DNA of 64,000 nucleotides from CAVZBT01 sp963773605 (GTDB lineage Bacteria > Acidobacteriota > UBA6911). Below are positions 53,171 to 62,660 of the stretch, piece by piece. The stretch spans positions 124,001-188,000 of the forward strand of contig CAVZBT010000011.1 in assembly GCA_963773605.1 (NCBI GenBank), given 5' to 3'. Position 1 is the first letter of the stretch. Every line of letters starts with the position of its first letter. The translations under genes were made by a program, and so were the position numbers. The notes beneath the pieces are model-generated. The model did not search any database, was not told where the DNA came from, and worked only from the letters and a program-made list of their open reading frames with translations.

Positions 53171-55249
53171 TCAAAATTCCCGCGTGCGGGTCTTATACAG
53201 GATGTAGAAGCCTGCCGCGAACGCGCCGGCGGCCGCGGCGTAGACCCACCACGCCTGGTTATCGAGCGGAACATTAGCCCGGCTGGCCCACAGGGCCAGC
53301 CCGTTGTTGCCGGCATGGGCCGCGATGCACGGGAAAATCGAGCCGGTCAGGAGGGCGATGACGGTAAGGAAGACCCCCATGAACGCGGTCGGGATCAGCC
53401 GGAACAGCGCCACGTGAAACAGGCCGAAAATCACTCCCACGGCCAGCACCAGCGGCACCGGGCGCAGGCGCCGCCTTAAGCCGTACAGGAGCGTTCCGCG
53501 AAAGGCGATTTCCTCGCAGATGCCCGGCAGTACCGCGATGAAAAGGAACAGCTGCCACAAAGGGACGTCCTTCGGGAGGAGTTCCCGGCCGAACTGCTCC
53601 AGCATCTGCCTGGGGACGGGGAGGATCAAGTCGGCGAGGCGAAAGACGGCGACGCCCACCAGGTTTCCCGAAGGGATGATCAGCAAGACGCCCAGCCAGG
53701 CGGCGGGCTTGACGCGCCGCAGGCTCAGAGCCGCGCGCAGATCGAGGCGGTAAACCCTGATCATCAGCAGGGCCCCGGCGAGAAACACGACCAGCTCGTT
53801 GAACAGGATCTGGGCGCGGAAGGCGGCAAGTTGCGGGACGTTGACCGCGACCGCCAGGAGGACCGCGCCCATCACAGCGTACCACCGCAGCACGTGCTTG
53901 GGGAAAAGCGCCGGCCCCCCGGCCAGGTCGGCCGCATCCGACTCGCTCGACGTGATCAGCCGCTCCTGCCCCAGCATTCTGGCGGATCCGCGCGCAGTCC
54001 AAATGGCGGCCCCGGTCATCACGGCAAAGGCCACGAAAATCATCGGCCAGTCGAATTTGTCGACCATGATTTCCTTCACGGCGACGCTGATGTTGGCCAG
54101 CGGGACCGCGACCACCGCCGAGCGCAGCCGGATGCCGGGCAGGACGCCCGCGACAGACGGGAACAGGCTGACCAGGTAGACGGGGAAGAAGTACAGCTGC
54201 GCCTCCTTGTAGGACTTGGCATAGGCCGAAATCATCAGGAGCACGGAGGCGATGAAAGCCGCAACAGGGATGAAGAGCGCCAGCAGGGTCGCGATCACGA
54301 GCGGCGAAGCGTTGTAGATGTAGTCCTGCGGCAGTTTCACGATCCGGAAGGCGAGGAATGCCATGTTGGCCAGCTGTATCAGGGTACTGACGAGACCGAC
54401 GATGAATATCGCGAGTTGCTTCGCCGCAACGATCTCGCCCCTCCCCGCCGCCGTGGTCAGCAGGGTCTCCAGCGACCCCCGCTCCTTCTCGCCGGCGACG
54501 ATGTCCATGGCGACGACGGACCCTCCGCTGAGCAGGAACATCACGAGGAACACGGTCAGGAGCCGGCCGATGCGCGAGCCCGCGACCTGGCTGGGCGTCG
54601 CCAGCCTGTCGCGCTCGACCCGCAGGACTTGCCCGGGATCGACGGCGAAGCCGCGGGATTCGAGCAGAGCCTTTTCCTGCTCCGTCCGCGTCCGCTCCAG
54701 CAGCGCCCGCATCTTTGTTCGTCCTGCCTGCGAGAGGTCGCGGTCGCCGCGGTAGTGGATCACCACGACGGGCACGCCCTGGAGCCGCACAGTCTCCTCC
54801 GGCGGCCGGGACCGCACGCCCAGGGCTTGGGCCGGCGCGGGTGTTTTGCGGGCGAGGACATCCGCCTCCTGGCCGCCCAACGCCTCGAGGTAGAAGTGGA
54901 TGTCCTTGTCGCGCAGGCTCGACGGAGGGTCGGGCACCTGGACCTCGCTGAATCTGAAGTCCCGCAGATCCTCCGGATTGACTTCGTCGGGGCCGGGTGC
55001 GCGCCGCAGCGCCTGCCCCGCGCCCGAGATAATGGTGCGGAGCCGCGCCTGCTCCGACCCGGTGACGGCATAGCGGTACGTCGTCTCGCGCAGGCTCCGG
55101 TCTCGCCGCTCGCCCATGGTCTTCGAGGCGAACAGGATCAGGGGCAGGGTCACGAGGGGCAGCGCGATGGCCAGGACGACCGTGCGGCGATCGCGTAGCA
55201 GCATCCGGAGTTCGTGGGCGAGCAGGACGCCAACGGTGTGCCAGTTCAT
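53171..55249 (-). CDS. Nat-type ABC permease fused to a CPBP intramembrane protease
   Basis: The 692-residue protein has an N-terminal ABC-2 permease half (LLAHELRMLLRDRRTVVLAI; MDIVAGEKERGSLETLLTTA and VVAVPLANISVAVKEIMVDK) and, after about residue 500, a CPBP/CAAX protease-like half with membrane helices and the motif CEEIAFRGTLLYGL, where EExxxR supplies catalytic residues, and a later FGLFHVALFR and CIAAHAGNN histidine segments. It overlaps the ATPase stop by ATGA. The permease half pairs with the ATPase and the other permease. The protease half might cleave or regulate an exported or membrane partner. Confidence 0.85.
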   Translation of the reverse strand: MNWHTVGVLLAHELRMLLRDRRTVVLAIALPLVTLPLILFASKTMGERRDRSLRETTYRYAVTGSEQARLRTIISGAGQALRRAPGPDEVNPEDLRDFRFSEVQVPDPPSSLRDKDIHFYLEALGGQEADVLARKTPAPAQALGVRSRPPEETVRLQGVPVVVIHYRGDRDLSQAGRTKMRALLERTRTEQEKALLESRGFAVDPGQVLRVERDRLATPSQVAGSRIGRLLTVFLVMFLLSGGSVVAMDIVAGEKERGSLETLLTTAAGRGEIVAAKQLAIFIVGLVSTLIQLANMAFLAFRIVKLPQDYIYNASPLVIATLLALFIPVAAFIASVLLMISAYAKSYKEAQLYFFPVYLVSLFPSVAGVLPGIRLRSAVVAVPLANISVAVKEIMVDKFDWPMIFVAFAVMTGAAIWTARGSARMLGQERLITSSESDAADLAGGPALFPKHVLRWYAVMGAVLLAVAVNVPQLAAFRAQILFNELVVFLAGALLMIRVYRLDLRAALSLRRVKPAAWLGVLLIIPSGNLVGVAVFRLADLILPVPRQMLEQFGRELLPKDVPLWQLFLFIAVLPGICEEIAFRGTLLYGLRRRLRPVPLVLAVGVIFGLFHVALFRLIPTAFMGVFLTVIALLTGSIFPCIAAHAGNNGLALWASRANVPLDNQAWWVYAAAAGAFAAGFYILYKTRTREF

Positions 55250-55992
55250 CCGCGGCCCCTGACAAAATGCACGAAGATGTCTTCGAGGGAGTGCGCACCC
55301 GTGGATGCGCGCAGCCCCGCGAGCGTGTCGCACGCCAGGATGCGGCCGCCGTGGATGACGGCGATGCGGTCGCAGAGCTTCTCGGCCTCGCTCATGACGT
55401 GGGTCGAGAAGAGGATCGTCTTTCCCTGGGCGCGGAACTCGCGGATCACGTCCTGCATCTCGATGGCGTTGAGGACGTCCAGCCCGACGGTCGGCTCGTC
55501 GAAGATCAGGACGGGCGGGTCGTGGGCCACGGTGCGCGCGATCGACACCTTCTGTTTCATGCCCGTCGAGAGTTTTTCGACCCGGGCCGACGCGTATTGC
55601 GCGATCCCGAAGCGTTCGATCAGCTGCTCGACGCGTGCCGCGACCCGCTCCCGGGGGTACTGATTGACCCGGGCGAAGAACTCGATCGTCTCCCGGGCCG
55701 TGAGCCGCGGGTACAGCGCCGTGGAGGCCGAGTAGAACCCGATGGATTTCCGGACCGACGCCGGGTCGGCGCCCACGTCGTGCCCGAGCACGGTCGCGGT
55801 GCCGGAGGTCGGCTTGAGGATGGTCGAGAGCATGCGGAGCGTCGTGGTCTTGCCTGCGCCGTTTGCCCCCAGCAGGCCGAAGATCTCGCCGGAGCGGCAC
55901 TCGAAATCGATGCCGCGCACGGCCCGGACCTCGCCGCGCCCCTCGTCGTAAAAGGTCTTGGCAAGGTTGCGCACCACCACCGGTTCGTTCAT
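55246..55992 (-). CDS. ABC transporter ATP-binding protein (NatA-like)
   Basis: The 248-residue ATPase has Walker A GLLGANGAGKTTTLRML, the signature KLSTGMKQKVSIARTVAHDP, Walker B PVLIFDEPTVGLDV and H-loop STHVMSEAEKLCDR. It is similar to NatA and other exporter ATPases of the CcmA/multidrug type. ATG 55992 follows the natB-like gene with a 4-base ATGA overlap, and its own stop overlaps the fused permease gene. The three genes form one operon and probably one exporter, of Na+, a peptide or another substrate. Confidence 0.93.
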   Translation of the reverse strand: MNEPVVVRNLAKTFYDEGRGEVRAVRGIDFECRSGEIFGLLGANGAGKTTTLRMLSTILKPTSGTATVLGHDVGADPASVRKSIGFYSASTALYPRLTARETIEFFARVNQYPRERVAARVEQLIERFGIAQYASARVEKLSTGMKQKVSIARTVAHDPPVLIFDEPTVGLDVLNAIEMQDVIREFRAQGKTILFSTHVMSEAEKLCDRIAVIHGGRILACDTLAGLRASTGAHSLEDIFVHFVRGRG

Positions 55993-57265
55993 CGCGGGCC
56001 TCCGAGCGGCTTCCTGCTCGCCAGGAGTCTCTCTTTCACGAATTTCGACAGTTTGCCGCCGTAGCTGCCGATCAGGAAATCCTCGTACCGCAGGATGGTG
56101 GCGGCAAGCCAGAGCGCCAGCACCACGGTCACCACCTCCACCAGCACGGTCAGGCCGATCAGCGGCCAGCGGAAGATGCCCGTCACCGCCTCGCGGAAAA
56201 CCAGGGCCACGTTCACTGACCGGCACCAGGGCGAGCACCGGGGTCAGCTCCAAACCCGGCACCTGCAGAAAACATCACGGGCAGAAACACCGAAATGTAG
56301 AAGGGGCTGACGAGGGATTGCCCCTCTTTGAACGTTCTCGCAAAGGACGCCAGGATCATCATCCCGGCCGACACGAACAGGGCCAGCAGGACGGTCACGA
56401 GCAGGATGATGGGGACGGCCGTCAGGGGGATGCGGAAGCTTAGTCCCTCGGCCTCACTCCCCAGCAGAGGCGCCAGGACCGTCTTCATCGAGAGGATCAT
56501 CGCGGCGAGGTTCAGTAGCCCCGCCAGGCATGCCATGGTCGCCACGTACAGGTACTTGGCGACGACGATGTTGCTGCGTCGCGTGGCCACCGTCATCAGG
56601 GTCTCCCAGGTGGATTTTTCCCGCTCGCCGGCTGTGCTGTCGATGGCCGGGAACATGCACCCGACGGCGAGCATGATGACGAGGAACAGCGGCAGCATCA
56701 GGCCGAGGATGAACTGGCTCATCTCGCGGCTCGATGCCCTGTTGCGGCTCTCGACGACGAACATCTGCAGTTGTTGGGCCGAGATGCCGAGTTTGGCCGC
56801 TTCCGCGGTGACGAAGCCCATGCGGTAACGCGCGAACTGCTCCTCGATCCGGCGTTGGGCAAGCTCGCTGCGGTCGCTGGAGTTGTCGTACGTCAGCCGG
56901 ATGCCGTAGTTCGCCCGGAGATCCGAGGCGCCCGCAGCGGGGGCCGCAAATTCCACGAGGAGGTCCAGGTCTCCGTTGCGGATCTCCTCGATCGGATGCG
57001 CGGAGTCTTTCAGAACGAACCGATCCTCTTTCTGAAGGTCGGCCTTGAATTTAGCGTGCTCGGGTGGAAGATTGCGGAGCGTGACGCGGGAGGTGAAACC
57101 CTCGGTCTGGCCGCCGACGAAGGAGATCCCTGTATAGACCAGCCAGAGCAGCAGGGGGTACAGGAAGATCGGCAGCAGGATGCTGTTGATGACGATGTTG
57201 CGCTCCCGCAGTGCCGAACGCAGTTCACGGAGATAGAGCAGCCGGATATCCGCGGCGTTGGACAT
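55989..57265 (-). CDS. NatB-like ABC-2 permease, two frameshifts
   Basis: From ATG 57265 (MSNAADIRLLYLRELRSALR) the frame gives an ABC-2 permease: VINSILLPIFLYPLLLWLVY, the large outside loop, DSTAGEREKSTWETLMTVAT and helices LFVSAGMMILASFARTFK. Near 56271 an extra T shifts the frame to LQVPGLELTPVLALVPV, and near 56216 an extra base shifts it to NVALVFREAVTGIFRWPLIG, the last helix. Length 1277 equals two extra bases. The two breaks are likely errors because all parts match a NatB-type permease. The stop abuts the ATPase start. Confidence 0.75.
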
Positions 57266-57373
57266 GGACGGAGAGCCTACCACATCGCATGCCGGGTCCG
57301 GAACAGGGACAGATGAGCCCTCTTCCTCCCGCCTCACGACGAAAGTCGTTTGGTTCCGAAAGGATCGTGAGTG

Positions 57374-57445
57374 TCTTTGAGGTCCGAGCCTTCGAGGTGA
57401 ATCTGGGAACTCACCTCAAGAACTCAAGACTCGAAGAACGTCAAA
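57374..57445. repeat. Intergenic repeat, GAGCCTTCGAGGTGA family (copy 3)
   Basis: The segment has CCGAGCCTTCGAGGTGAATC and an imperfect inverted arm TCACCTCAAGAACTCAAGAC, matching the core of 40636-40684. It is in the 235-base gap upstream of the NatB-like gene. Confidence 0.55.
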
Positions 57446-57500
57446 GGGTCCCTGCGATCTCCGCGACTCGGCGGTGAGGCTTTTTCGCAGCCGTTTCGGG

Positions 57501-58310
57501 TCAGGGGACCAGCATAGGCCAGGGGAGGCCGATGCCGCGGCGGCCCGGCCAGAGGGGCCCGTTGTCCCGGTCGCCGGGGGTCCGCCTGGGTTGCGGTATT
57601 CTGCGGCCCCCGTCCATCTCCTGGGCGGTGAAGTCGAGCTCGCCATACGCAAAGCGCAGCGGTTGCTTCAGCTCGAGGTCGAATTGGGTTCCTGGTTCGA
57701 GGACAAGCTCCCGCCCGCGGCTGAACAGGACCGTCGCCAATCCCACGGCCGCCCCGGCGCCGGCACCGATACCCGCGCCCGAACCGCCTCCGGCGATCGC
57801 GCCGATGATTGCCCCCTCACCGGCGGTGCCGACGACCTGGCCGGTGTCGGTGCCCTTGGAGGAGTCCATCTCGATGTTTTCCTTTTTCTTGTCCATCTTC
57901 TCGTTCCCCGGTCCGTGCAGGCCGCGGAACGAAGCGATCATGGGCCTGGTGACGCCGTTGGGCAGTTGAACCGAGTCGATGCGAATCGCCAGCCGTCCCT
58001 TGCCCTTGACCCTGCCGGACCGGGAGACCTGCGTCACCGTGCCTTTCACGAGGGAGCCTCGCGGGATGGCGAGCCGCTGCTGGATCCAGACAGGGTAGAC
58101 GGTTTCGGCATAAAAGCCGTCCCCGACCGTACTGCTGCGCGAGTTCATGAATGTCGTCAGCGCGATCGGCAGAACGGTCCCTTCCGGGACGACGATTTCG
58201 GGGTCCGGCTGCACGGGAGGGCGGACATCCTGCGCGGCGACGACCATCCCGGCCGCAAGTGCCAGGCACGGGATCGCGGCGCACGAGACCAGGTAGTTTC
58301 TTGTTCTCAT
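57501..58310 (-). CDS. Exported glycine-zipper protein
   Basis: The 269-residue protein has a signal peptide (CLALAAGMVVAAQDVRPP) and a beta-rich region (PEGTVLPIALTTFMNSRSST; RGSLVKGTVTQVSRSGRVKG). A glycine-zipper helix GAIAGGGSGAGIGAGAGAA near residue 185 resembles membrane-inserted zippers of outer-membrane proteins. A disordered proline and arginine tail (QPRRTPGDRDNGPLWPGRR) ends it. The family is not recognised. The gene is followed on the minus strand by the gap that holds the 57374-57445 repeat. Confidence 0.65.
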   Translation of the reverse strand: MRTRNYLVSCAAIPCLALAAGMVVAAQDVRPPVQPDPEIVVPEGTVLPIALTTFMNSRSSTVGDGFYAETVYPVWIQQRLAIPRGSLVKGTVTQVSRSGRVKGKGRLAIRIDSVQLPNGVTRPMIASFRGLHGPGNEKMDKKKENIEMDSSKGTDTGQVVGTAGEGAIIGAIAGGGSGAGIGAGAGAAVGLATVLFSRGRELVLEPGTQFDLELKQPLRFAYGELDFTAQEMDGGRRIPQPRRTPGDRDNGPLWPGRRGIGLPWPMLVP

Positions 58311-58423
58311 ACAGTACCTCCGGGAACTCCAGTACCTTCAGATGCCCGTTATGCCTCGAGGGTTCAATCCTGGCCAAAAGGAGTTCCGTCCGGATCGGCA
58401 AGTTATGGCAAAGCGGGCGTCGG

Positions 58424-58446
58424 AACGGCGAGCCGCCGCACTGGAG
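58424..58446. repeat. Intergenic repeat, GCGTCGAGCCGCCGCACTCCA family (partial)
   Basis: ACGGCGAGCCGCCGCACTGGA is a partial copy in the 143-base gap between the glycine-zipper gene and the isomerase gene. Confidence 0.5.
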
Positions 58447-58453
58447 CGCCCGC

Positions 58454-59422
58454 CTACTTGGCCTCGGCCCACCACATGCCCGCCAGTTTCTCCCGTATCA
58501 GGACCGAGTTAAGGAAGGACACCGCCTTGCCGAGCCCCTCCTCGACCGCCATGAGGCTGTCCTCGTGCTCGATCGACAACACGTCGTTGTAGCCGACCAT
58601 CTGGAGCGTGGAAATGAAATCGGTCCACCACTCCGTACCGTGGCCGTACCCTACGGTCCGGAACAGCCACGAGCGCCGGACCTCATCGCTGTACGGCTTG
58701 AGGTCCAGAACTCCTGCCGTGGCCATGTTGGTCAGATAGAGCTTGGTGTCTTTCGCGTGGACGTGGAAAATGGCTTCACCAAGCAGCCGGACCGACTGGA
58801 TGGGGTCGATTCCCTGCCAGAACATGTGTGACGGGTCCAGGTTGGCCCCTATGCGCGTCCCGGCCACGGCGCGCAGCTTGAGCATGGTCTCGGGCGAGTA
58901 GACGACAAATCCCGGATGCATCTCGAGGGCGATATTTATCCCGTAGTCCTCCGCGTGCTTGTTGCGTTTCGTCCAGTACGGGATCACCTTCTTGTCCCAC
59001 TGCCACGCCAGGAGCTTCAAGTATTCGTCGGGCCAGGGGCACGTCACCCAGTTCGGGTAACGGGCAGAATCGGAGTCTCCCGGGCATCCCGAGAACTCGA
59101 TCACCTTCGGCACCCCGAGTTTGGCGGCCAGTTGCACGGTTTTGCGGCTCACCTCGTCGTTGGCGCGCGCCACGGTCTTGTCGGGGTGAAGCGGATTACC
59201 GTGGCACGAAAGCGCCGAGATCCGCATCCCGCCATCGGCAAGTCTGTTCTTGAACTCGCGTCGAGCGGGGGCATTGTTCAACAGCTCGAGACTGCAATGC
59301 GCGTCGCCCGGGTAATTGCCGGTTCCTATCTCGAGGTCGGCTATGCCGAGCTTCATGGCACGCCGAATGACTTCGTCCAAGCTCTCCCTGCTCAAAAGAG
59401 TGGTGAAGAGTCCCACGCGCAT
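58454..59422 (-). CDS. Sugar phosphate isomerase/epimerase (xylose-isomerase-like TIM barrel)
   Basis: The 322-residue protein shows an AP-endonuclease-2-type TIM barrel: MRVGLFTTLLSRESLDEVIR, LEIGTGNYPGDAHCSLELLN, SALSCHGNPLHPD, NIALEMHPGFVVYSPETMLK with a metal-ligand Glu, NLDPSHMFWQGIDPIQSVRL with Asp and His, FHVHAKDTKLY and VLSIEHEDSL. The metal residues of the family are kept. AGGAGACAAAACATC precedes ATG 59422. Substrate unknown. It faces the Pat-like gene across 372 bases. Confidence 0.88.
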   Translation of the reverse strand: MRVGLFTTLLSRESLDEVIRRAMKLGIADLEIGTGNYPGDAHCSLELLNNAPARREFKNRLADGGMRISALSCHGNPLHPDKTVARANDEVSRKTVQLAAKLGVPKVIEFSGCPGDSDSARYPNWVTCPWPDEYLKLLAWQWDKKVIPYWTKRNKHAEDYGINIALEMHPGFVVYSPETMLKLRAVAGTRIGANLDPSHMFWQGIDPIQSVRLLGEAIFHVHAKDTKLYLTNMATAGVLDLKPYSDEVRRSWLFRTVGYGHGTEWWTDFISTLQMVGYNDVLSIEHEDSLMAVEEGLGKAVSFLNSVLIREKLAGMWWAEAK

Positions 59423-59794
59423 GATGTTTTGTCTCCTGTGCAATTGAAGGCCCGGTTGCGGTTGCAGTATAACACAGCAACACGGGGCGGGTGTCGCGGC
59501 CCGGGCGCGCCCAAAAGCCTCGAATGTCTTCCGCTCTCTGCTTAGGATGTGTATGAAGTTCAGGCCGGGGCACCGCATGTTCGTGACGAGGTTTCCCGTG
59601 GCTGCTTTTGAGCGCGGCGCCGTGAGGCATGCTTTTTGCGTTAAGATCAGCTGTTTCGTCCGAGACAGGCGTGCAGAACTGATTATTATAGCGAAGAGGG
59701 TTAAGCGGCCGGGGTAAATGGGGCATCTACCCCATCAACGGGTGCCCGCAGCTGGCGATGCGGCGCGAGCGGCGCCGCATCGGAGGGGAGGCTT
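59423..59794. other. Divergent promoter region of the isomerase and Pat-like genes
   Basis: The 372-base gap contains no supportable gene. On the minus strand TATACT lies about 40 bases before the isomerase ATG and may be a -10 box. On the plus side GGAGGGGAGG is an obvious ribosome site directly before ATG 59795, and TTATTATAGCG about 100 bases upstream could be a -10 element. Confidence 0.4.
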
Positions 59795-62566
59795 ATGCTC
59801 GAGAGTGATGTCGCCAGGGATTCCCCCGGGGCCGTTGCGGCAGCCACCCAGCAGTCCGACATCCTGCGGCGCAAAACGCAACCGTTGAACGTGTTTTTCT
59901 CCCCCCGGAGCGTGGCTGTGATCGGAGCCACCGAAAGTGCCGGGAGCGTCGGCCGCACGATCCTCTGGAACCTGATCAGCAACCCTTTCGGCGGCACCGT
60001 TTTTCCGGTGAACGCTCACAGCCCGAGTGTGCTCGGGATCAAATCCTACCCGAGCATCACGGCTATCCCGGAGAGAGTGGACCTTGCCGTGATTGCCACT
60101 CCGGCCCAGACGGTGCCGGCGATTGTCTCCGAATGCGCCGATGCGGGTGTCAAGGGAGTGATTGTCATCTCGGCCGGGTTCAAAGAGACGGGCGATGCCG
60201 GGGAAAAGCTCGAAGCGCAGATTCTGGAGCATGCCCGCCGCGGCAGGATGCGGGTCATCGGCCCCAACTGCCTTGGCGTTATGAGCCCGCTGACCGGGCT
60301 CAACGCCACCTTTGCGGGGGCGATGGCTCGTCCCGGGAACGTCGCCTTTATCAGCCAGAGCGGCGCGCTGTGCACGGCTGTGCTCGACTGGAGTCTGCAG
60401 GAGATGGTCGGGTTCAGCAGTTTCATATCGATCGGTTCGATGGCGGATGTCGGCTGGGGTGACCTGATCGACTATCTGGGGGACGATCCGCGCACGCGCA
60501 GTATCGTCATTTATATGGAGTCGATCGGGGACGCGCGTCTTTTCCTTTCCGCGGCGCGCGAGGTCGCGCTCACCAAACCGATCATCGTGATCAAGGCGGG
60601 GCGGACCGAAGCCGCCGCCCGGGCTGCGGCCTCGCACACGGGCGCGCTTACGGGCAGCGACGAGGTGCTCGATGCGGCCTTCCGTCGCAGCGGCGTGCTG
60701 CGGGTGAACAACATCGCCGACCTGTTCCACATGGCCGAAGTGCTCTCGAAACAGCCGCGTCCCAAGGGGCCGCGCCTGACGGTCGTGACCAACGCCGGCG
60801 GCCCCGGTGTCCTGGCCACCGACGCCCTGATTTCGAGCGGCGGCGACCTGTGCGAGCTCTCGACCGCGACCCTCGAGGCGCTCAACGGCTTCCTCCCCCC
60901 GCACTGGAGCCACAGCAACCCGATAGACATCCTCGGCGACGCCGGCCCTGAACGCTACGCGAAGGCGGTCGGGATTGCCGCCAAGGACCCCGACAGCGAC
61001 GGCCTGCTCGTCATCCTGACCCCGCAGGCGATGACGGACCCGACGCGGACAGCGGAAGAACTCAAGCCCTTTGCGAAGCTGGAGGGAAAGCCGATCCTGG
61101 CGAGTTGGATGGGTGGAGCGGACGTCACGGCGGGCGAGAGCATTCTGAACCGGGCGAACATCCCGACGTTCCGATTTCCCGATGCCGCTGCCCGGGCATT
61201 CCACTACATGTGGCGTTACAGCTACAACCTCCGCGGGTTGTACGAAACTCCGATGTTGCCCGATTCGGTGGAGGTCTCCTGGGACCGGGCGCTCGCCGCG
61301 GAAACGATACAATTGGCCCGCCGGGCAGGCCGGACCCTTCTGACGGAGTTCGAGTCCAAAAGGCTGCTGTCCGCCTACGGCATCCCGATCGTGGAAACGC
61401 GGGCCGCGCTGAGCGAGGCCGAGGCGGTGCAGGCGGCTGTTGAGATCGGCTTCCCGGTAGTTTTGAAGCTGCACTCGGAAACCCTCACCCACAAGAGCGA
61501 CGTGGGGGGCGTCGTGCTCGATTTGGGCAACGCCCCTGCCGTACGGCGTGCGTACAGGTCGATCAAAACGGCGGTCAGGCAAAAGGCCGGGGCGAAGCAC
61601 TTCATGGGGGTCACAGTCCAGCCGATGATCAAGCTGGACGGGTACGAGCTCATCGTAGGCAGCAGCCTCGACCCCCAGTTTGGTCCTGTGCTGCTGTTTG
61701 GTTCCGGGGGACGGCTGGTCGAGACCTATCGGGATCGCGCACTTGCCCTGCCGCCCCTGAACACAACCCTGGCTCGGCGCATGATGGAGCAGACCCGGAT
61801 CTTCGCCGCACTTCAGGGGACGCGCGCGCGGCCGCCCGCAGATCTTGCGGGCCTCGAGCAGTTGCTGGTCCAGTTCAGCCAGATTGTAGCCGAGCAGCCC
61901 TGGATCAGCGAGATGGACATCAACCCGCTGCTCGTGTCGGGCGAGCGCCTGATCGCGCTTGACGCCCGCGTCGTGCTGCACGGGGCCGATGCGACTCAGG
62001 ACACCCTGCCCAAGCTCGCCATCCGCCCCTACCCCGCGCAGTATATCGGTCCGTGGACCATGAAGAACGGCGTGGCGGTGACGATCCGGCCTATCCGGCC
62101 GGAAGACGAGCCCCTGATGGTGCGGTTTCACGAGACCCTTTCGGACCGCAGCGTCTACTTCCGCTACTTCCACCCGATGCGGCTCAATCAGCGCGTGGCC
62201 CACGAGCGACTGCAGCGCATGTGCTTCATCGATTACGCTCGTGAGATGGCGCTGGTGGTCGACCACCGCGACCCGCAGACCGGCGCGCGCGAGATTCTCG
62301 GCGTCGGGCGTCTCATCAAGCTGCACGCCAGCAACGACGGCGAGTTCGCGATCCTTGTCAGTGACAGGTGCCAGGGGTGCGGGCTCGGCACCGAATTGCT
62401 CCGGCGGCTCGTGCACATCGGCAAGGAAGAGAAGCTCAGCCGGATCGTCGGCGACGTGTTGCCCGACAACCGTGAGATGCTGCGGGTCTGCGAAAAGCTC
62501 GGTTTCAAGCGGGTCTACGGGCTGGAATCGGGCGTCGTCAAGACCGAGCTGGAAATTCCGAATTAG
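59795..62566 (+). CDS. NDP-forming acyl-CoA synthetase-like protein with C-terminal GNAT domain (Pat-like)
   Basis: The 923-residue protein has a CoA-binding domain (VFFSPRSVAVIGATESAGSV), a succinyl-CoA synthetase-like domain with SHTGALTGSDEVLDAAFRRS, an ATP-grasp domain (FPVVLKLHSETLTHKSDVGG) and a C-terminal GNAT domain from about residue 755 (VRFHETLSDRSVYFRYFHPM; GCGLGTELLRRLVHIGKEEK). The SHTGAL histidine (H281) is the phospho-acceptor in acetate-CoA ligases; protein acetyltransferases of the YfiQ/Pat type usually have lost it. So the protein may keep acyl-CoA synthetase activity, or acetylate enzymes such as Acs. ATG 59795 has a strong GGAGG site. Confidence 0.9.
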   Translation: MLESDVARDSPGAVAAATQQSDILRRKTQPLNVFFSPRSVAVIGATESAGSVGRTILWNLISNPFGGTVFPVNAHSPSVLGIKSYPSITAIPERVDLAVIATPAQTVPAIVSECADAGVKGVIVISAGFKETGDAGEKLEAQILEHARRGRMRVIGPNCLGVMSPLTGLNATFAGAMARPGNVAFISQSGALCTAVLDWSLQEMVGFSSFISIGSMADVGWGDLIDYLGDDPRTRSIVIYMESIGDARLFLSAAREVALTKPIIVIKAGRTEAAARAAASHTGALTGSDEVLDAAFRRSGVLRVNNIADLFHMAEVLSKQPRPKGPRLTVVTNAGGPGVLATDALISSGGDLCELSTATLEALNGFLPPHWSHSNPIDILGDAGPERYAKAVGIAAKDPDSDGLLVILTPQAMTDPTRTAEELKPFAKLEGKPILASWMGGADVTAGESILNRANIPTFRFPDAAARAFHYMWRYSYNLRGLYETPMLPDSVEVSWDRALAAETIQLARRAGRTLLTEFESKRLLSAYGIPIVETRAALSEAEAVQAAVEIGFPVVLKLHSETLTHKSDVGGVVLDLGNAPAVRRAYRSIKTAVRQKAGAKHFMGVTVQPMIKLDGYELIVGSSLDPQFGPVLLFGSGGRLVETYRDRALALPPLNTTLARRMMEQTRIFAALQGTRARPPADLAGLEQLLVQFSQIVAEQPWISEMDINPLLVSGERLIALDARVVLHGADATQDTLPKLAIRPYPAQYIGPWTMKNGVAVTIRPIRPEDEPLMVRFHETLSDRSVYFRYFHPMRLNQRVAHERLQRMCFIDYAREMALVVDHRDPQTGAREILGVGRLIKLHASNDGEFAILVSDRCQGCGLGTELLRRLVHIGKEEKLSRIVGDVLPDNREMLRVCEKLGFKRVYGLESGVVKTELEIPN

Positions 62567-62660
62567 CTTCTGAATCGTTGCGTTTTTTGAGAATATTGAG
62601 GGTCCGTTTCATAGGGAATGAGGCACCTTCTCATCCAAAGGATCATAAGGGAGAAAACTA

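Noticed and set aside
59735..62416. 893-residue minus-strand open frame opposite the Pat-like gene
   Set aside because: Low-complexity composition rich in R, H, G and D without family features; it mirrors a clearly conserved plus-strand gene.
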